Positions 40,205 through 48,817 of a stretch of 64,000 nt of DNA are shown here, one piece after another. The stretch lies in the NCBI RefSeq assembly GCF_020523825.1, contig NZ_JAJALK010000014.1:96754-160753 (forward strand), given 5' to 3'. The stretch is from Methylobacterium brachiatum (lineage in GTDB: Bacteria > Pseudomonadota > Alphaproteobacteria > Rhizobiales > Beijerinckiaceae). The notes beneath the pieces are model-generated. The model had not been told where the DNA came from, ran no database searches, and saw nothing but the letters and a program-made list of their open reading frames with translations. Numbering within the stretch: position 1 is the stretch's first letter; every line of letters starts with the position of its first letter. The position numbers and the translations under genes were made by a program.

Positions 40205-41164
40205 CTACGGGGTGCTGACGAGGGCCGCCTGACGATACTCGCGGGGAGTCATGCCGTGGCGTTCCTTGAAGCGGCGGGAGAAATGGGCCTGGTTGGCGAA
40301 GCCGCAGCCGAAGGCCAGCGGGCCGATCGACAGGTGGACGCAGCCCGGGTCGGTCAGGCGCTTGGTCGCGACCTCGAGCCGGCGGTGCCAGATCCAGTCG
40401 GAAATATGCTGGCCGCGCGCGTGGAACAATTCCTGGAGCCGACGCAAGGATACGCCGACCGCGGCCGCCAGATGCGGCGGGTCCAGGGTCGGGTCGCCGA
40501 GATGGGCTTCGACATACGCCTTGGCGCGCTGGACCACGACGGTCCCCTGCATCGGCCGGGACACTTCGAGCGCCAGGCGCTCGGCGATGCTGGCGACGAT
40601 CAGGTCGACGCCGATCGATGCCATCCGGGCGGCCGATTCGGGATCGAGCTGGGCGCGCAGGCGGACCAGCTCGTGGACGAATTTGACTGTCACCGCGGTG
40701 GAGGCGACGTCCGCGCCCATCGCCATGGCCGTATAGAGGCGCGTGGATCCCAGAACGCTCTCCAGGCGCTCGCGCGGCAGCTCCAGGAGCAGCGCCTGGC
40801 TGCCGGCATGGGATTCGTGGGTCGCCGGACGATGATCGATCACCACCATGTCGCCGGGTCGCTGCACGGCCGACCGGTCATCCTGGCCGAGCATCGACAC
40901 GCCGGCGAGCTTGAAGATCACCACGACCGTGCCGTCCTTGCCGTTGCGCTGGATCTGCTCGCGCGTCGCCTCGCTGCGGATGGCGCTGTTGGTGATCCGC
41001 ATCAACGACAGGGGCCCGAGGCGGGCGGCCTCGAGCTTGCCGGTGAACGGCCCGTCGCCGAGGCGCGACTGTTCGAGGGGCACGCCCCACCCAGAGATTG
41101 CATCCCGCCACTGCCGAAAGCTGTGCAATGGGTTAAGGCCCTCGGTCGAAAACAGTGCTTCCAT
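40205..41164 (-). CDS. AraC family regulator 3 of a tandem trio
   Basis: A 319-residue regulator with the same plan: sensor (residues 1-200) and double HTH (F-G-C-G-F-A-N-Q-A-H-F-S-R-R-F-K near the end). It is the first gene of the copy 3-copy 2 pair. The start is ATG 41164, preceded by an A-rich stretch. Upstream lie three CTCAAG half-sites. The sensor ligand is unknown. Confidence 0.9.
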   Translation of the reverse strand: MEALFSTEGLNPLHSFRQWRDAISGWGVPLEQSRLGDGPFTGKLEAARLGPLSLMRITNSAIRSEATREQIQRNGKDGTVVVIFKLAGVSMLGQDDRSAVQRPGDMVVIDHRPATHESHAGSQALLLELPRERLESVLGSTRLYTAMAMGADVASTAVTVKFVHELVRLRAQLDPESAARMASIGVDLIVASIAERLALEVSRPMQGTVVVQRAKAYVEAHLGDPTLDPPHLAAAVGVSLRRLQELFHARGQHISDWIWHRRLEVATKRLTDPGCVHLSIGPLAFGCGFANQAHFSRRFKERHGMTPREYRQAALVSTP

Positions 41165-41263
41165 TAGTAAATTTTTTTATCGACCGGCATTTCGCGCGTC
41201 GAGGACAAGGGATCCGCGTCTTCAGACAAGCGCCGTCGGGCACATATTGTATATTGTTTCTCA

Positions 41264-41293
41264 CCTCAAGAGATGCACTCAAGCAACTTGAGG
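41264..41293. promoter_or_regulatory. Cluster of CTCAAG half-sites
   Basis: CTCAAG occurs at 41265-41270 and 41278-41283, and its complement CTTGAG at 41287-41292; the outer pair extends to CCTCAAG/CTTGAGG. It sits between divergent AraC 3 and the MucR-like gene, so it could be an operator for either. ATTGT is repeated just before it. Confidence 0.35.
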
Positions 41294-41415
41294 TTCGCGT
41301 GGCAACTCACCGTCGGTGGGGTGTCCGGCGGATGTCGATCACTGGGGCGGATCTTCGGGCCGTCGGTCGGCAACGCGGGCCATTAGTAACGAAATGTTGA
41401 ACAGCGACACCTGAC

Positions 41416-41829
41416 ATGATCAATCAAACCGAACCCCGCTCTTCCTTCCTGATCGAGAAAGTCGGCGCGATCGTCGCCGCTTATGTGTCGCGGAACCCCG
41501 TGGGGGCGGGGGATCTGCCGGTGCTGATCGACCAGGTCCACACGGCCATCGCGGTGCTGCAGAAGAACCCCACCGGCCGCGCCGCGGGCTGGACCGGCCC
41601 GTCCGCCGAGCAGATCGAGGCCTCGATCGGCCGGGACGGCCTGATCAGCTTCATCGACGGTCGGTCCTACAAGACGCTCAAGCGTCACCTCACCGCCAAC
41701 GGCCTGACGCCCGAGCGCTACCGGGCCAAGTTCGGCCTGCCCGCCGACTACCCGATGGTCGCCCCCGGCTACGCCGCGCGGCGCTCCGAGATCGCCCGGG
41801 CGATCCAGCTCGGTCATCAGGTGGATTGA
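41416..41829 (+). CDS. Ros/MucR family regulator lacking most zinc ligands
   Basis: A 137-residue protein clearly of the Ros/MucR family: Y-K-T-L-K-R-H-L, L-T-P-E-R-Y-R-A-K-F-G-L and L-P-A-D-Y-P-M-V-A-P-G-Y-A. In Ros the fold binds zinc through two Cys and two His; here the first Cys is Ser, the second is Asp (I-S-F-I-D-G), and only the His of R-H-L is kept. Some Mesorhizobium relatives fold without zinc, so it may still bind DNA. It is divergent from AraC 3. The next gene starts directly after its stop. Confidence 0.85.
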   Translation: MINQTEPRSSFLIEKVGAIVAAYVSRNPVGAGDLPVLIDQVHTAIAVLQKNPTGRAAGWTGPSAEQIEASIGRDGLISFIDGRSYKTLKRHLTANGLTPERYRAKFGLPADYPMVAPGYAARRSEIARAIQLGHQVD

Positions 41830-42072
41830 ATGGCGGCCCGCGCCATGACCCAGCCGGTTTGCCGGCATCCGGAGGCGGATCGCTCTGCGGCGATCCTGGA
41901 ACGCATCGCCGACACGCTCCATCTGCCGGTCGACGCGTTCTTCCCGGACGAGCGCGCACCGGGCGAGACGGTCGCTCAGGCCGCGGATCTCGTGACGGCC
42001 TTCATGGCGATTGAGACCGTCGCCGCGCGCCGCACCTGCCTGGCCTTCGTGCGCGCCATGGCGCGCCCGTAA
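41830..42072 (+). CDS. Small protein resembling the C-terminal part of XRE-type regulators
   Basis: An 80-residue protein. The middle reads I-L-E-R-I-A-D-T-L-H-L-P-V-D-A-F-F, as in the segment just after the HTH of XRE regulators, followed by a helix (L-V-T-A-F-M-A-I-E-T-V-A-A-R-R-T-C-L-A-F-V-R). No HTH precedes it. The ATG touches the MucR-like stop codon (TGA-ATG), so it is probably translated with it and could be a partner or a remnant. Confidence 0.55.
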   Translation: MAARAMTQPVCRHPEADRSAAILERIADTLHLPVDAFFPDERAPGETVAQAADLVTAFMAIETVAARRTCLAFVRAMARP

Positions 42073-42095
42073 CCACCCGAGACATCGGGACCAGA

Positions 42096-42140
42096 ACGGA
42101 CAGGGCCGTTTCCGTCGACCACGGAAACGGCCCTGTCCGT
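42096..42140. terminator. Bidirectional terminator-like hairpin
   Basis: A perfect 20-bp stem, 42096-42115 with 42121-42140, around a 5-nt loop. It lies between the convergent small XRE-like gene and pit. No T-tract follows, but the stem is very strong. Confidence 0.65.
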
Positions 42141-42205
42141 CTCGACAGCGCGCTGCGTGCTTCCGGGCCCGCGGCGCAGGATCCTGCACCGCGAGCCCGG
42201 CCCCG

Positions 42206-43834
42206 TCAGAAGACGTGGCGCAGCAGGAAATACAGGCTCGCCGCCAGCGTGATGGCGGCCGGCAGAGTCAGCACCCAGGCGAGCGCCATGTTGCGCACCG
42301 TCGACATCTGCAGGCCCGAGCCGTTGGCCGCCATCGTCCCGGCCACGCCCGAGGACAGGATGTGCGTGGTCGAGACCGGCAGGCCGTAGAGCTCGGCGAG
42401 CCCGATCGTGCCCGCGGCCACGATCTCGGCCGAGGCGCCCTGGGCGTAGGTGAGGTGGGTCTTGCCGATCTTCTCGCCCACCGTGACGACGATGCGCTTC
42501 CAGCCGACCATCGTGCCGAGCCCGAGCGCCAGGGCGACGCAGACCTTCACCCAGCCCGGGATGTAGCGGGTGCCGTTGTTGAGCAGCCCGGTATAGGTCT
42601 TCAGGGTCGCCTTCTCGGGGTCCGAGAACTCCACCCCGGCGCCCGGCAGCAGCCGCACCGCGTCGGCGGCGAGGTACATGTCGCTGCGCATGTTCTCGGT
42701 CTGGGCGGCCGGCACGGTGCGGATCGCGCCGTAATTCTTCACGCTGGCGGCGATGTCGGTCGCGAGCGCCGAGAGGGCGGCGTAGACCGGCGGCTGGTTC
42801 AGGTTTTTGGTCTTCAGGGCGTCCGTCACCGTCCGGCGCGCCTGCACGGCATCCGGCTGGGGGGCGCCGGCGGCGCGGGCGGCGAAGACCTGGCTCGCCG
42901 ACGTGGAGGCCTCGATGAAGGCCGGGGTCGTGTCGTCCGACATGGTCCGGTTCAGCGCGTAGGCGGTGGGCGCGGCGCCGATCAGGATCAGCATGATCAG
43001 GCCCATGCCCTTCTGGCCGTCATTGCCGCCGTGGAAGAACGAGACCAGCGTGCAGGTCAGGATCAGCATGCCGCGGATCCAGATCGGCGGCGGCGCCTCA
43101 CCCTTGGGGGCCTCGTAGAGGTCCTTGCGGCGCACCAGGAATTTCAGGACGAGCAGCAGCGCCGCGGCCAGGACGAAGCCGCAGACCGGCGAGAACAGCA
43201 GCGCCTTGAACACGTTGAGCGCCTGGCCCCAATCGACTCCGGCGGTGCCGGTGCCGCCGCTCATGAGCTGGTTGCCCAGTCCGACGCCCAGGACCGAGCC
43301 GATCAGCGCGTGCGACGACGAGTTCGGCAGGCCGAAGGCCCAGGTCCCGAGATTCCAGATGATGGCGGCCAGCAGCAGCGCGAAGATCATCGCGTAGCCG
43401 GCCCCCGAGCCGACATGGAGGATCAGCTCCACCGGCAGCAGGGTGACGATGGCGTAGGCCACCGCGCCGGAGGACAGCATCACCCCCAGGAAATTGAAGA
43501 AGCCCGACCAGACCACCGCCACCAGCGGCGGCATCGAGTGGGTGTAGATCACGGTCGCCACCGCGTTGGCGGTGTCGTGGAACCCGTTCACGAATTCGAA
43601 GGCGAGGGCGATCAGCAGGGCGAGCCCGAGCAGCGCGAAGGCCCCGTAGGCCAGCGGCGCCTCGCCGACCGCGTTCATGTCGGTGATCAGGCTCACCACC
43701 GCGTAGCCGAGCCCGGCCACCAGGACAGCCAGGAAGGCGACCACGCCACCCAGATGCATCCCGTGGTCGAGACGCGGACCGCTCGCTGGCCTGCCTCCCA
43801 CCACCGGCTGCGGCATTACGGCGGAATCGGACAT
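42206..43834 (-). CDS. pit: Low-affinity inorganic phosphate transporter, Pit family
   Basis: A 542-residue inner-membrane protein with about ten helices. The Pit signature G-F-H-D-T-A-N-A-V-A-T-V-I-Y-T is in the first half. The inverted-repeat partner motif, G-x-N-D-G-Q-K-G-M-G (H-G-G-N-D-G-Q-K), and V-S-T-T-H-I-L-S-S-G are in the second. A long hydrophilic loop (about residues 285-370) divides the two halves. It takes up metal-phosphate by proton symport. It is about 6 kb from the phosphonate locus. Confidence 0.92.
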   Translation of the reverse strand: MSDSAVMPQPVVGGRPASGPRLDHGMHLGGVVAFLAVLVAGLGYAVVSLITDMNAVGEAPLAYGAFALLGLALLIALAFEFVNGFHDTANAVATVIYTHSMPPLVAVVWSGFFNFLGVMLSSGAVAYAIVTLLPVELILHVGSGAGYAMIFALLLAAIIWNLGTWAFGLPNSSSHALIGSVLGVGLGNQLMSGGTGTAGVDWGQALNVFKALLFSPVCGFVLAAALLLVLKFLVRRKDLYEAPKGEAPPPIWIRGMLILTCTLVSFFHGGNDGQKGMGLIMLILIGAAPTAYALNRTMSDDTTPAFIEASTSASQVFAARAAGAPQPDAVQARRTVTDALKTKNLNQPPVYAALSALATDIAASVKNYGAIRTVPAAQTENMRSDMYLAADAVRLLPGAGVEFSDPEKATLKTYTGLLNNGTRYIPGWVKVCVALALGLGTMVGWKRIVVTVGEKIGKTHLTYAQGASAEIVAAGTIGLAELYGLPVSTTHILSSGVAGTMAANGSGLQMSTVRNMALAWVLTLPAAITLAASLYFLLRHVF

Positions 43835-44329
43835 GGGCCCTCGCGTTGAATCGTCTTCGGAAGCGGGGCGGGATTAGGATTACGCGATGACGGTTCAGTG
43901 ACGTTTTACCGGGCCGATTCACGGCAGCATTATATTCGCGCGTCTATGGCCGATAATACGAAGCTATCAATTGGGACCAAGTTCAGTCGGTCCTCGTGTA
44001 GTTCAGGGCTGGTGTGTTTACTGATACGGCGGCCCCCACTGCGGATGCCGAGGACTGACATCTGTCCGCAGATAACGCGAGCCGTCCGCTGGGCGATGCC
44101 ACGGGCTCGACCAGTCGTGGGAAGCTTTGGTCATCGGCGGCTGGCATGCATGAAGCAACGTGCAAGCAACGAAACCGGAAAATTTATGCCGGCTAAGATA
44201 AGCGCCTGTTGCGCGGGAGATACAGCCCGTGATTCAGCGCAATGTGAATGGATTATGACGCATTCGCATCCGTAGAATTCGTTAAATGTCCCGCCGCGGG
44301 CCGAATGGTCGCAGGCTTGGGGGCCGGGA
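43835..44329. other. Intergenic region between pit and the phosphatase autotransporter gene
   Basis: 495 bp between divergent genes, moderately AT-rich in the middle. It should hold both promoters. No Pho box, repeat or small gene could be identified with confidence. Confidence 0.5.
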
Positions 44330-47300
44330 ATGACGTTTCGCTACGGGGTCTCGATCGCGGCGTTGATGGTCGCCGCATGCGGTTCGGGTGTGCAGGCGCA
44401 GACCGTCAACACGACGGCCTCCGACGTCAACGTCCTCAACCTGCTGTCGCCGTTCCTGTCGCTCAACGCGACGGCGACCGGGCAGGCGACGCTGGACCAG
44501 AACCTGTCGCAGACGGCGGCGCTGAACAACGGTGCCGGGCTCGCCCGGCAGCAATTGGCGATCAGCGACAAGAACCTCCTCGCTTCGGCCAGCAACAACC
44601 TGTCCTCGGTCGGGCTCGGCATCTACGGCGTCGCCGCCAATATCGGCGGTGGCTTGCCCAGGCAGACGCCGATCAACGGCATCGTCCCGCAGCAGCTCGT
44701 CGGCGGCCTCGGCACGCAGCTCGGACCGATCTACCAGCGCGGGGTCGCCCAGGGCGCCGCCGGCGCACTCGGCAGCGTGGTCAACCTGCTGGTCAATGCC
44801 AACACGTTCACGGGCAACAACCTGGGCGTCGCCAAGAACTACTTCGCCAACGGCGCGGCCAACAATCCGAGCGTGACCCCGGCCAATTACGTGGCGGTGC
44901 CCGCGGTCGCGCCGGCAGGCTACACGCTGCCGACCTATAACGGCCTGCCCAACACCACCAACAGCGTCTACGATCTCGCCTACGGGGTGAACAACACCCA
45001 ACCCGGCCAGGACGTCTACGGATCCTCGCGCCCCGTCCAGGTCGCGCCCAAGCGGTTCAACGCGTTCGATCCGACGGCGCTCAACGGCATCGCCACGAAC
45101 CCGTCCTTTCCGAGCGGCCACACCACCTACGCGTTCACCAGCGGCTACCTGCTGGCGATGCTGGTGCCGCAGCAATACCAGAGCCTGCTGCTGCGCGCCT
45201 CCGAGTACGGCGAGAGCCGCATCGTCCTCGGCGTCCACTACCCGCTCGACGTCATCGGCAGCCGGGCCCTCTCGGCCTACGACCTCGCCCAGGCCTTCAC
45301 CAACCCGGCCTATATCAACAACGCCGCGGTGACCGGCGTCGCGCTCAACCTACCCAACCAGTTCGTCCAGGCCCAGGGCCAGATCCAGGCCTACCTCGCC
45401 GCCCAGTGCGGCAACACCGTCGCGGCCTGCGCGGCCGGGGCGCCCAACATCACGGGCAACCCCTACATCCCCTCCGCCGCCAACCAGGCCGCCTACCAGG
45501 CCCGCCTGACCTACGGCCTGCCGACCCTGTCCTTCGCCCAGGCCCCGCGCGAGGCCGCCCCCGCGGGCGGGCCCGACGCCTCGATCCTGCTGGCCCCGCT
45601 CTACGGCGGATCGACCGCGGCCGCCCGCACCCTCGCCCCCCAGGGCGGCCTCTACGGCCAGCTCTCGACCGACACGATCAACCAGGTCGTCGTCAACACC
45701 GAGACCAACGCGCTGGCCGCCTTCTACGGCAGCCCGCTGAGCTACTGGAGCCGCATCGACCTCTACGCCGCCGCCGGCTATTTCGGGAACGTCACCGGCA
45801 CCCTGCGCATGGACGCCACCGACCGCCTCGGCATCGATGTCGGCATCGGCAATGGCGGCGCGCTCTACGCCAACGGCACCATCGCGGGCACCGTCTCGGT
45901 CAATGCCGGTGGCCTGCTGGGCGGCTCGGGCAGCGTCGGGGGCGTCAACGCGCTGTCGGGCGGTGCGGTGGCGCCGGGCAACTCGATCGGCACGCTCACC
46001 GTCGCCGGCGCGGTCGCCTTCGCCCCGGGCTCGACCTACCGGGTCGAGGCCAACGCCGCCGGACAGGCCGACAGGATCGCCGCCGGCGGCGCCGCGACGC
46101 TGGCCGGCGGCACCGTGCAGGTGCAGGCGGCCTCGGGCGCCTACAACCCGCGCACCACCTACGCGATCCTCACCGCCGCTGGCGGCGTCTCCGGCCGGTT
46201 CGACGGGGTCAGCGCCAACCTCGCCTTCCTGTCCCCGGGCCTGCGCTACCGCCCCAACGAGGTCGACCTGACCCTCACCCGCAACGACGTGCCGCTCGCC
46301 GCCGGCGCCACCGGCCGCAACGGCATCGCCGCCGCCAACGCGATCCAGGCGGCCGGGGCCGGCCGGGCCTACGACGCCGCCCTGGCCTTCACCACCGACG
46401 AGGCCGCCGACGGCTTCCGGGCGCTCTCGGGCGACATCCATGCCAGCACGGTCTCGGCCGCCTACGAGACCGCGTTCTTCGTGCGCGAGGCGGTGCTCGA
46501 CCGCCTGCGCCGGGGGGGCGACGCCCCGGGCCTGGATTACGGCACCGTCCCGGCGGCCTACACCGCCGACCTGCCCGGCCGGGCGCCGCCGGTGGCCCAG
46601 GTCCCGGTGCGCACCCTCGACCCGCAGGTGTTCGGCCTCTGGGGCCAGGGCTTCGGCGCGTTCGGCACGGCGGGCGGGGGCGGCAACGCCTTCGACCTCG
46701 ACCGGCAGATCGCCGGCTTCGCGCTCGGCGCCGACATCCGGCTGCCGAGCGGGGTCCGGTTCGGCCTGGTCGGCGGCTACACCGAGACCAACCTCGACAG
46801 CGCCGGCCGGCAGGGCGGCGGTGCCCGGGCGGAGAGCGCGACGCTCAAGAGCGGCTTCGGCGGCGTCTACGGCGGCTACGCGTTCGGCCCGGTCTCGGTG
46901 CGGCTGGGCGCCCTCTACGCCGATACCGACACCCGCACCCGGCGCAGCGTGCTCTACGGCCTGTCGGACAGCCCGACCGGCCATGGCGGCGGCCACACCG
47001 TCCAGGGGTTCGGCGAGATCGGCTACCGGTTCGCGTTCGGCGCGGCCTCGGCCCTGGTCTCGAAGGACGGGCCGGCGGTGGCGGCCTCGTATATCGAGCC
47101 GTTCGTGGGCGGGGCCTATATCGGCATCCGGCGCGACGGGTTCGCGGAGACCGGGGGCGCGGCGGCGCTGGTGAGCTACGCGCGCGACTACGACCTCGGC
47201 GCGGTGACGGCGGGGGTGCGGGCGCAGACCAGCCTGGATCTGGGCTTCGGGCTTCCGCTGACGGCGCACGGGCAGCTGGGCTACCGGCGGGCATTCGGGG

Positions 47301-47509
47301 ACGTAGTGCCGACGGCTCTGCTGAGCTTCGGCAGCGGGCCTTCCTTCCTGAGCGCCGGCGTCCCGATCGACCGGGACGCGCTGGTGGCCGGCGCCGGGCT
47401 CGACCTGGCGGTGGCGCCCAACGCCAGCCTGGGCGTGGCCTATACCGGCCAGGTCGGCGCCCGCGCCCAGGACCAGGCCGTGAAGGGCAATTTCACCCTC
47501 CGGTTCTGA
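44330..47509 (+). CDS. Acid phosphatase (PAP2)-autotransporter fusion
   Basis: A 1059-residue secreted protein. It starts with a signal peptide that also contains a lipobox-like V-A-A-C at about residues 13-16. A PAP2/class A acid phosphatase domain spans about 60-325 with R-P (234-235), P-S-G-H (261-264) and S-R-x5-H-x3-D (S296, R297, H303, D307). The usual Lys six residues before R-P is Gln227. About 500-610 is a passenger-associated repeat region rich in Gly/Ala. The C-terminal about 270 residues form an autotransporter beta-barrel (L-W-G-Q-G-F-G-A-F-G onward), ending in aromatic Phe as usual. It would display or release the phosphatase at the cell surface. Confidence 0.88.
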   Translation: MTFRYGVSIAALMVAACGSGVQAQTVNTTASDVNVLNLLSPFLSLNATATGQATLDQNLSQTAALNNGAGLARQQLAISDKNLLASASNNLSSVGLGIYGVAANIGGGLPRQTPINGIVPQQLVGGLGTQLGPIYQRGVAQGAAGALGSVVNLLVNANTFTGNNLGVAKNYFANGAANNPSVTPANYVAVPAVAPAGYTLPTYNGLPNTTNSVYDLAYGVNNTQPGQDVYGSSRPVQVAPKRFNAFDPTALNGIATNPSFPSGHTTYAFTSGYLLAMLVPQQYQSLLLRASEYGESRIVLGVHYPLDVIGSRALSAYDLAQAFTNPAYINNAAVTGVALNLPNQFVQAQGQIQAYLAAQCGNTVAACAAGAPNITGNPYIPSAANQAAYQARLTYGLPTLSFAQAPREAAPAGGPDASILLAPLYGGSTAAARTLAPQGGLYGQLSTDTINQVVVNTETNALAAFYGSPLSYWSRIDLYAAAGYFGNVTGTLRMDATDRLGIDVGIGNGGALYANGTIAGTVSVNAGGLLGGSGSVGGVNALSGGAVAPGNSIGTLTVAGAVAFAPGSTYRVEANAAGQADRIAAGGAATLAGGTVQVQAASGAYNPRTTYAILTAAGGVSGRFDGVSANLAFLSPGLRYRPNEVDLTLTRNDVPLAAGATGRNGIAAANAIQAAGAGRAYDAALAFTTDEAADGFRALSGDIHASTVSAAYETAFFVREAVLDRLRRGGDAPGLDYGTVPAAYTADLPGRAPPVAQVPVRTLDPQVFGLWGQGFGAFGTAGGGGNAFDLDRQIAGFALGADIRLPSGVRFGLVGGYTETNLDSAGRQGGGARAESATLKSGFGGVYGGYAFGPVSVRLGALYADTDTRTRRSVLYGLSDSPTGHGGGHTVQGFGEIGYRFAFGAASALVSKDGPAVAASYIEPFVGGAYIGIRRDGFAETGGAAALVSYARDYDLGAVTAGVRAQTSLDLGFGLPLTAHGQLGYRRAFGDVVPTALLSFGSGPSFLSAGVPIDRDALVAGAGLDLAVAPNASLGVAYTGQVGARAQDQAVKGNFTLRF

Positions 47510-47546
47510 TGGGCGCTCTGTCACACGACTGACGCGGTCCGGCCGC

Positions 47547-47577
47547 TAGAGCCGCGCCCGGACTGGGTGCGGCTCTA
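47547..47577 (+). terminator. Hairpin after the autotransporter gene
   Basis: A 13-bp stem built on TAGAGCCGC..GCGGCTCTA (one G-U pair), 38 bp past the stop. No T-tract, so termination is likely but not certain. Confidence 0.55.
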
Positions 47578-47643
47578 AGTCGTTGATGCGACGCGCGCTC
47601 GCCGGCGAGCCGGGCCGATCACGAGCGTACACGAGGGATCCGC

Positions 47644-48792
47644 ATGATTGACCCCACGGTGTCGGCTTTGTCCCTCGGCGCGATGCTGGCCCTCGTCCAG
47701 ATCGCCAGCATCGCGATCGCGGGCCGGCGCATCGGCCAGGTCCGCGGCGCCTCCACCTTCCCGGCCGGCGCCCCCGTCTCCCTGGTCCGCCCGCTCCACG
47801 GGATCGAGGCGTTCAGCGACGAGATGCTGGCCCGCAGCTTCCACCTCGCCTATCCGGCCTACGAGCTGATCTTCTGCGTGGCCGATCCCGACGATCCGAT
47901 CGTGCCGCGGGTGCAGCGCCTGATCGCCGACCACCCGCAGGTGCCGGCCCGGCTGATCCTCGGCGACGAGCGCATCAGCGACAATCCGAAGCTCAACAAT
48001 TGCCTGCGCGGCTGGCGCGCCGCCGCGCATGACTGGGTCGTGCTGGCCGATTCCAACGTGGCCATGCCGCCGGACTACCTCCAGCGGCTCCAGGCGGCCT
48101 GGCGGGACGAGACCGGCCTCGTCTGCTCGACCCCGGCGGGCGCCCGTCCGGGCAGCTTCATGGCCGAGGTCGAATGCGCCTTCCTCAATACGCTGCAGGC
48201 GCGCTGGCAATACGCCGCCGAGGCGTTCGGCCTGGGCTTCGCGCAGGGCAAGAGCATGCTCTGGCACAAGCCCTTCCTGGAGGCCCAGGGCGGCCTGCAG
48301 GCGCTGGCCTCCGAGATCGCCGAGGACGCCGCCGCCACCAAGCTGGTGCGGGCGGCGGGCAAGCGCGTCCACCTGGTCGCGAGCCCGTTCGAGCAGCCGC
48401 TCGGCCCCCGCGGCTTCCGCGAGGTCTGGGCCCGGCAGCTGCGCTGGGCCCGGCTGCGGCGGGTGACCTTCCCGCTGTTCTTCGCCCCGGAGATCGGCAG
48501 CGGCGTCCTGCTGCCGGCGCTCCTGATCGCCCTCTGGGCCGGCAGCCTGACCGGGCTCGCGGGCGCTGCGGCCCTCGCCGGGCTGTGCTATGGCGCCGAA
48601 GACCGGCTCGCGGCCCGCGCGGGCTGGCATCGCGGGCCGCGGATGTGGGCGGCCTTCCTGGTGCGCGACGCCCTGATCCCGGCGATCTGGCTGGGGGCCT
48701 GGGTGCAGAGCGCCATCGTGTGGCGCGGCAACGCCATGGATGTGCGCCCGCGCCGGGCGAGCGTCGACCGCGCCTGCGCGCCGACGGCGTGA
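47644..48792 (+). CDS. Ceramide-glucosyltransferase-like glycosyltransferase (GT21/HpnI type)
   Basis: A 382-residue membrane glycosyltransferase. An N-terminal helix, then S-L-V-R-P-L-H-G (the family's V-x-P-L-x-G motif), F-C-V-A-D-P-D-D-P, N-P-K-L-N-N and A-D-S-N-V for donor binding. S-E-I-A-E-D-A-A-A-T marks the acceptor/catalytic Asp region, and R-Q-L-R-W closes the active site. Two or three helices end the chain. Related enzymes make glucosylceramide or modify hopanoids (HpnI). The acceptor is not known here. It lies 25 bp before the DUF1045 gene and may share its transcript. Confidence 0.85.
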   Translation: MIDPTVSALSLGAMLALVQIASIAIAGRRIGQVRGASTFPAGAPVSLVRPLHGIEAFSDEMLARSFHLAYPAYELIFCVADPDDPIVPRVQRLIADHPQVPARLILGDERISDNPKLNNCLRGWRAAAHDWVVLADSNVAMPPDYLQRLQAAWRDETGLVCSTPAGARPGSFMAEVECAFLNTLQARWQYAAEAFGLGFAQGKSMLWHKPFLEAQGGLQALASEIAEDAAATKLVRAAGKRVHLVASPFEQPLGPRGFREVWARQLRWARLRRVTFPLFFAPEIGSGVLLPALLIALWAGSLTGLAGAAALAGLCYGAEDRLAARAGWHRGPRMWAAFLVRDALIPAIWLGAWVQSAIVWRGNAMDVRPRRASVDRACAPTA

Positions 48793-48817
48793 CCGCGCGG
48801 GAGCCGGAGGTCGGGAC

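Noticed and set aside
45350..47524. A 724-codon minus-strand open frame
   Set aside because: Antisense to the autotransporter gene; the composition is Gly/Val/Arg low complexity and no motif is seen.
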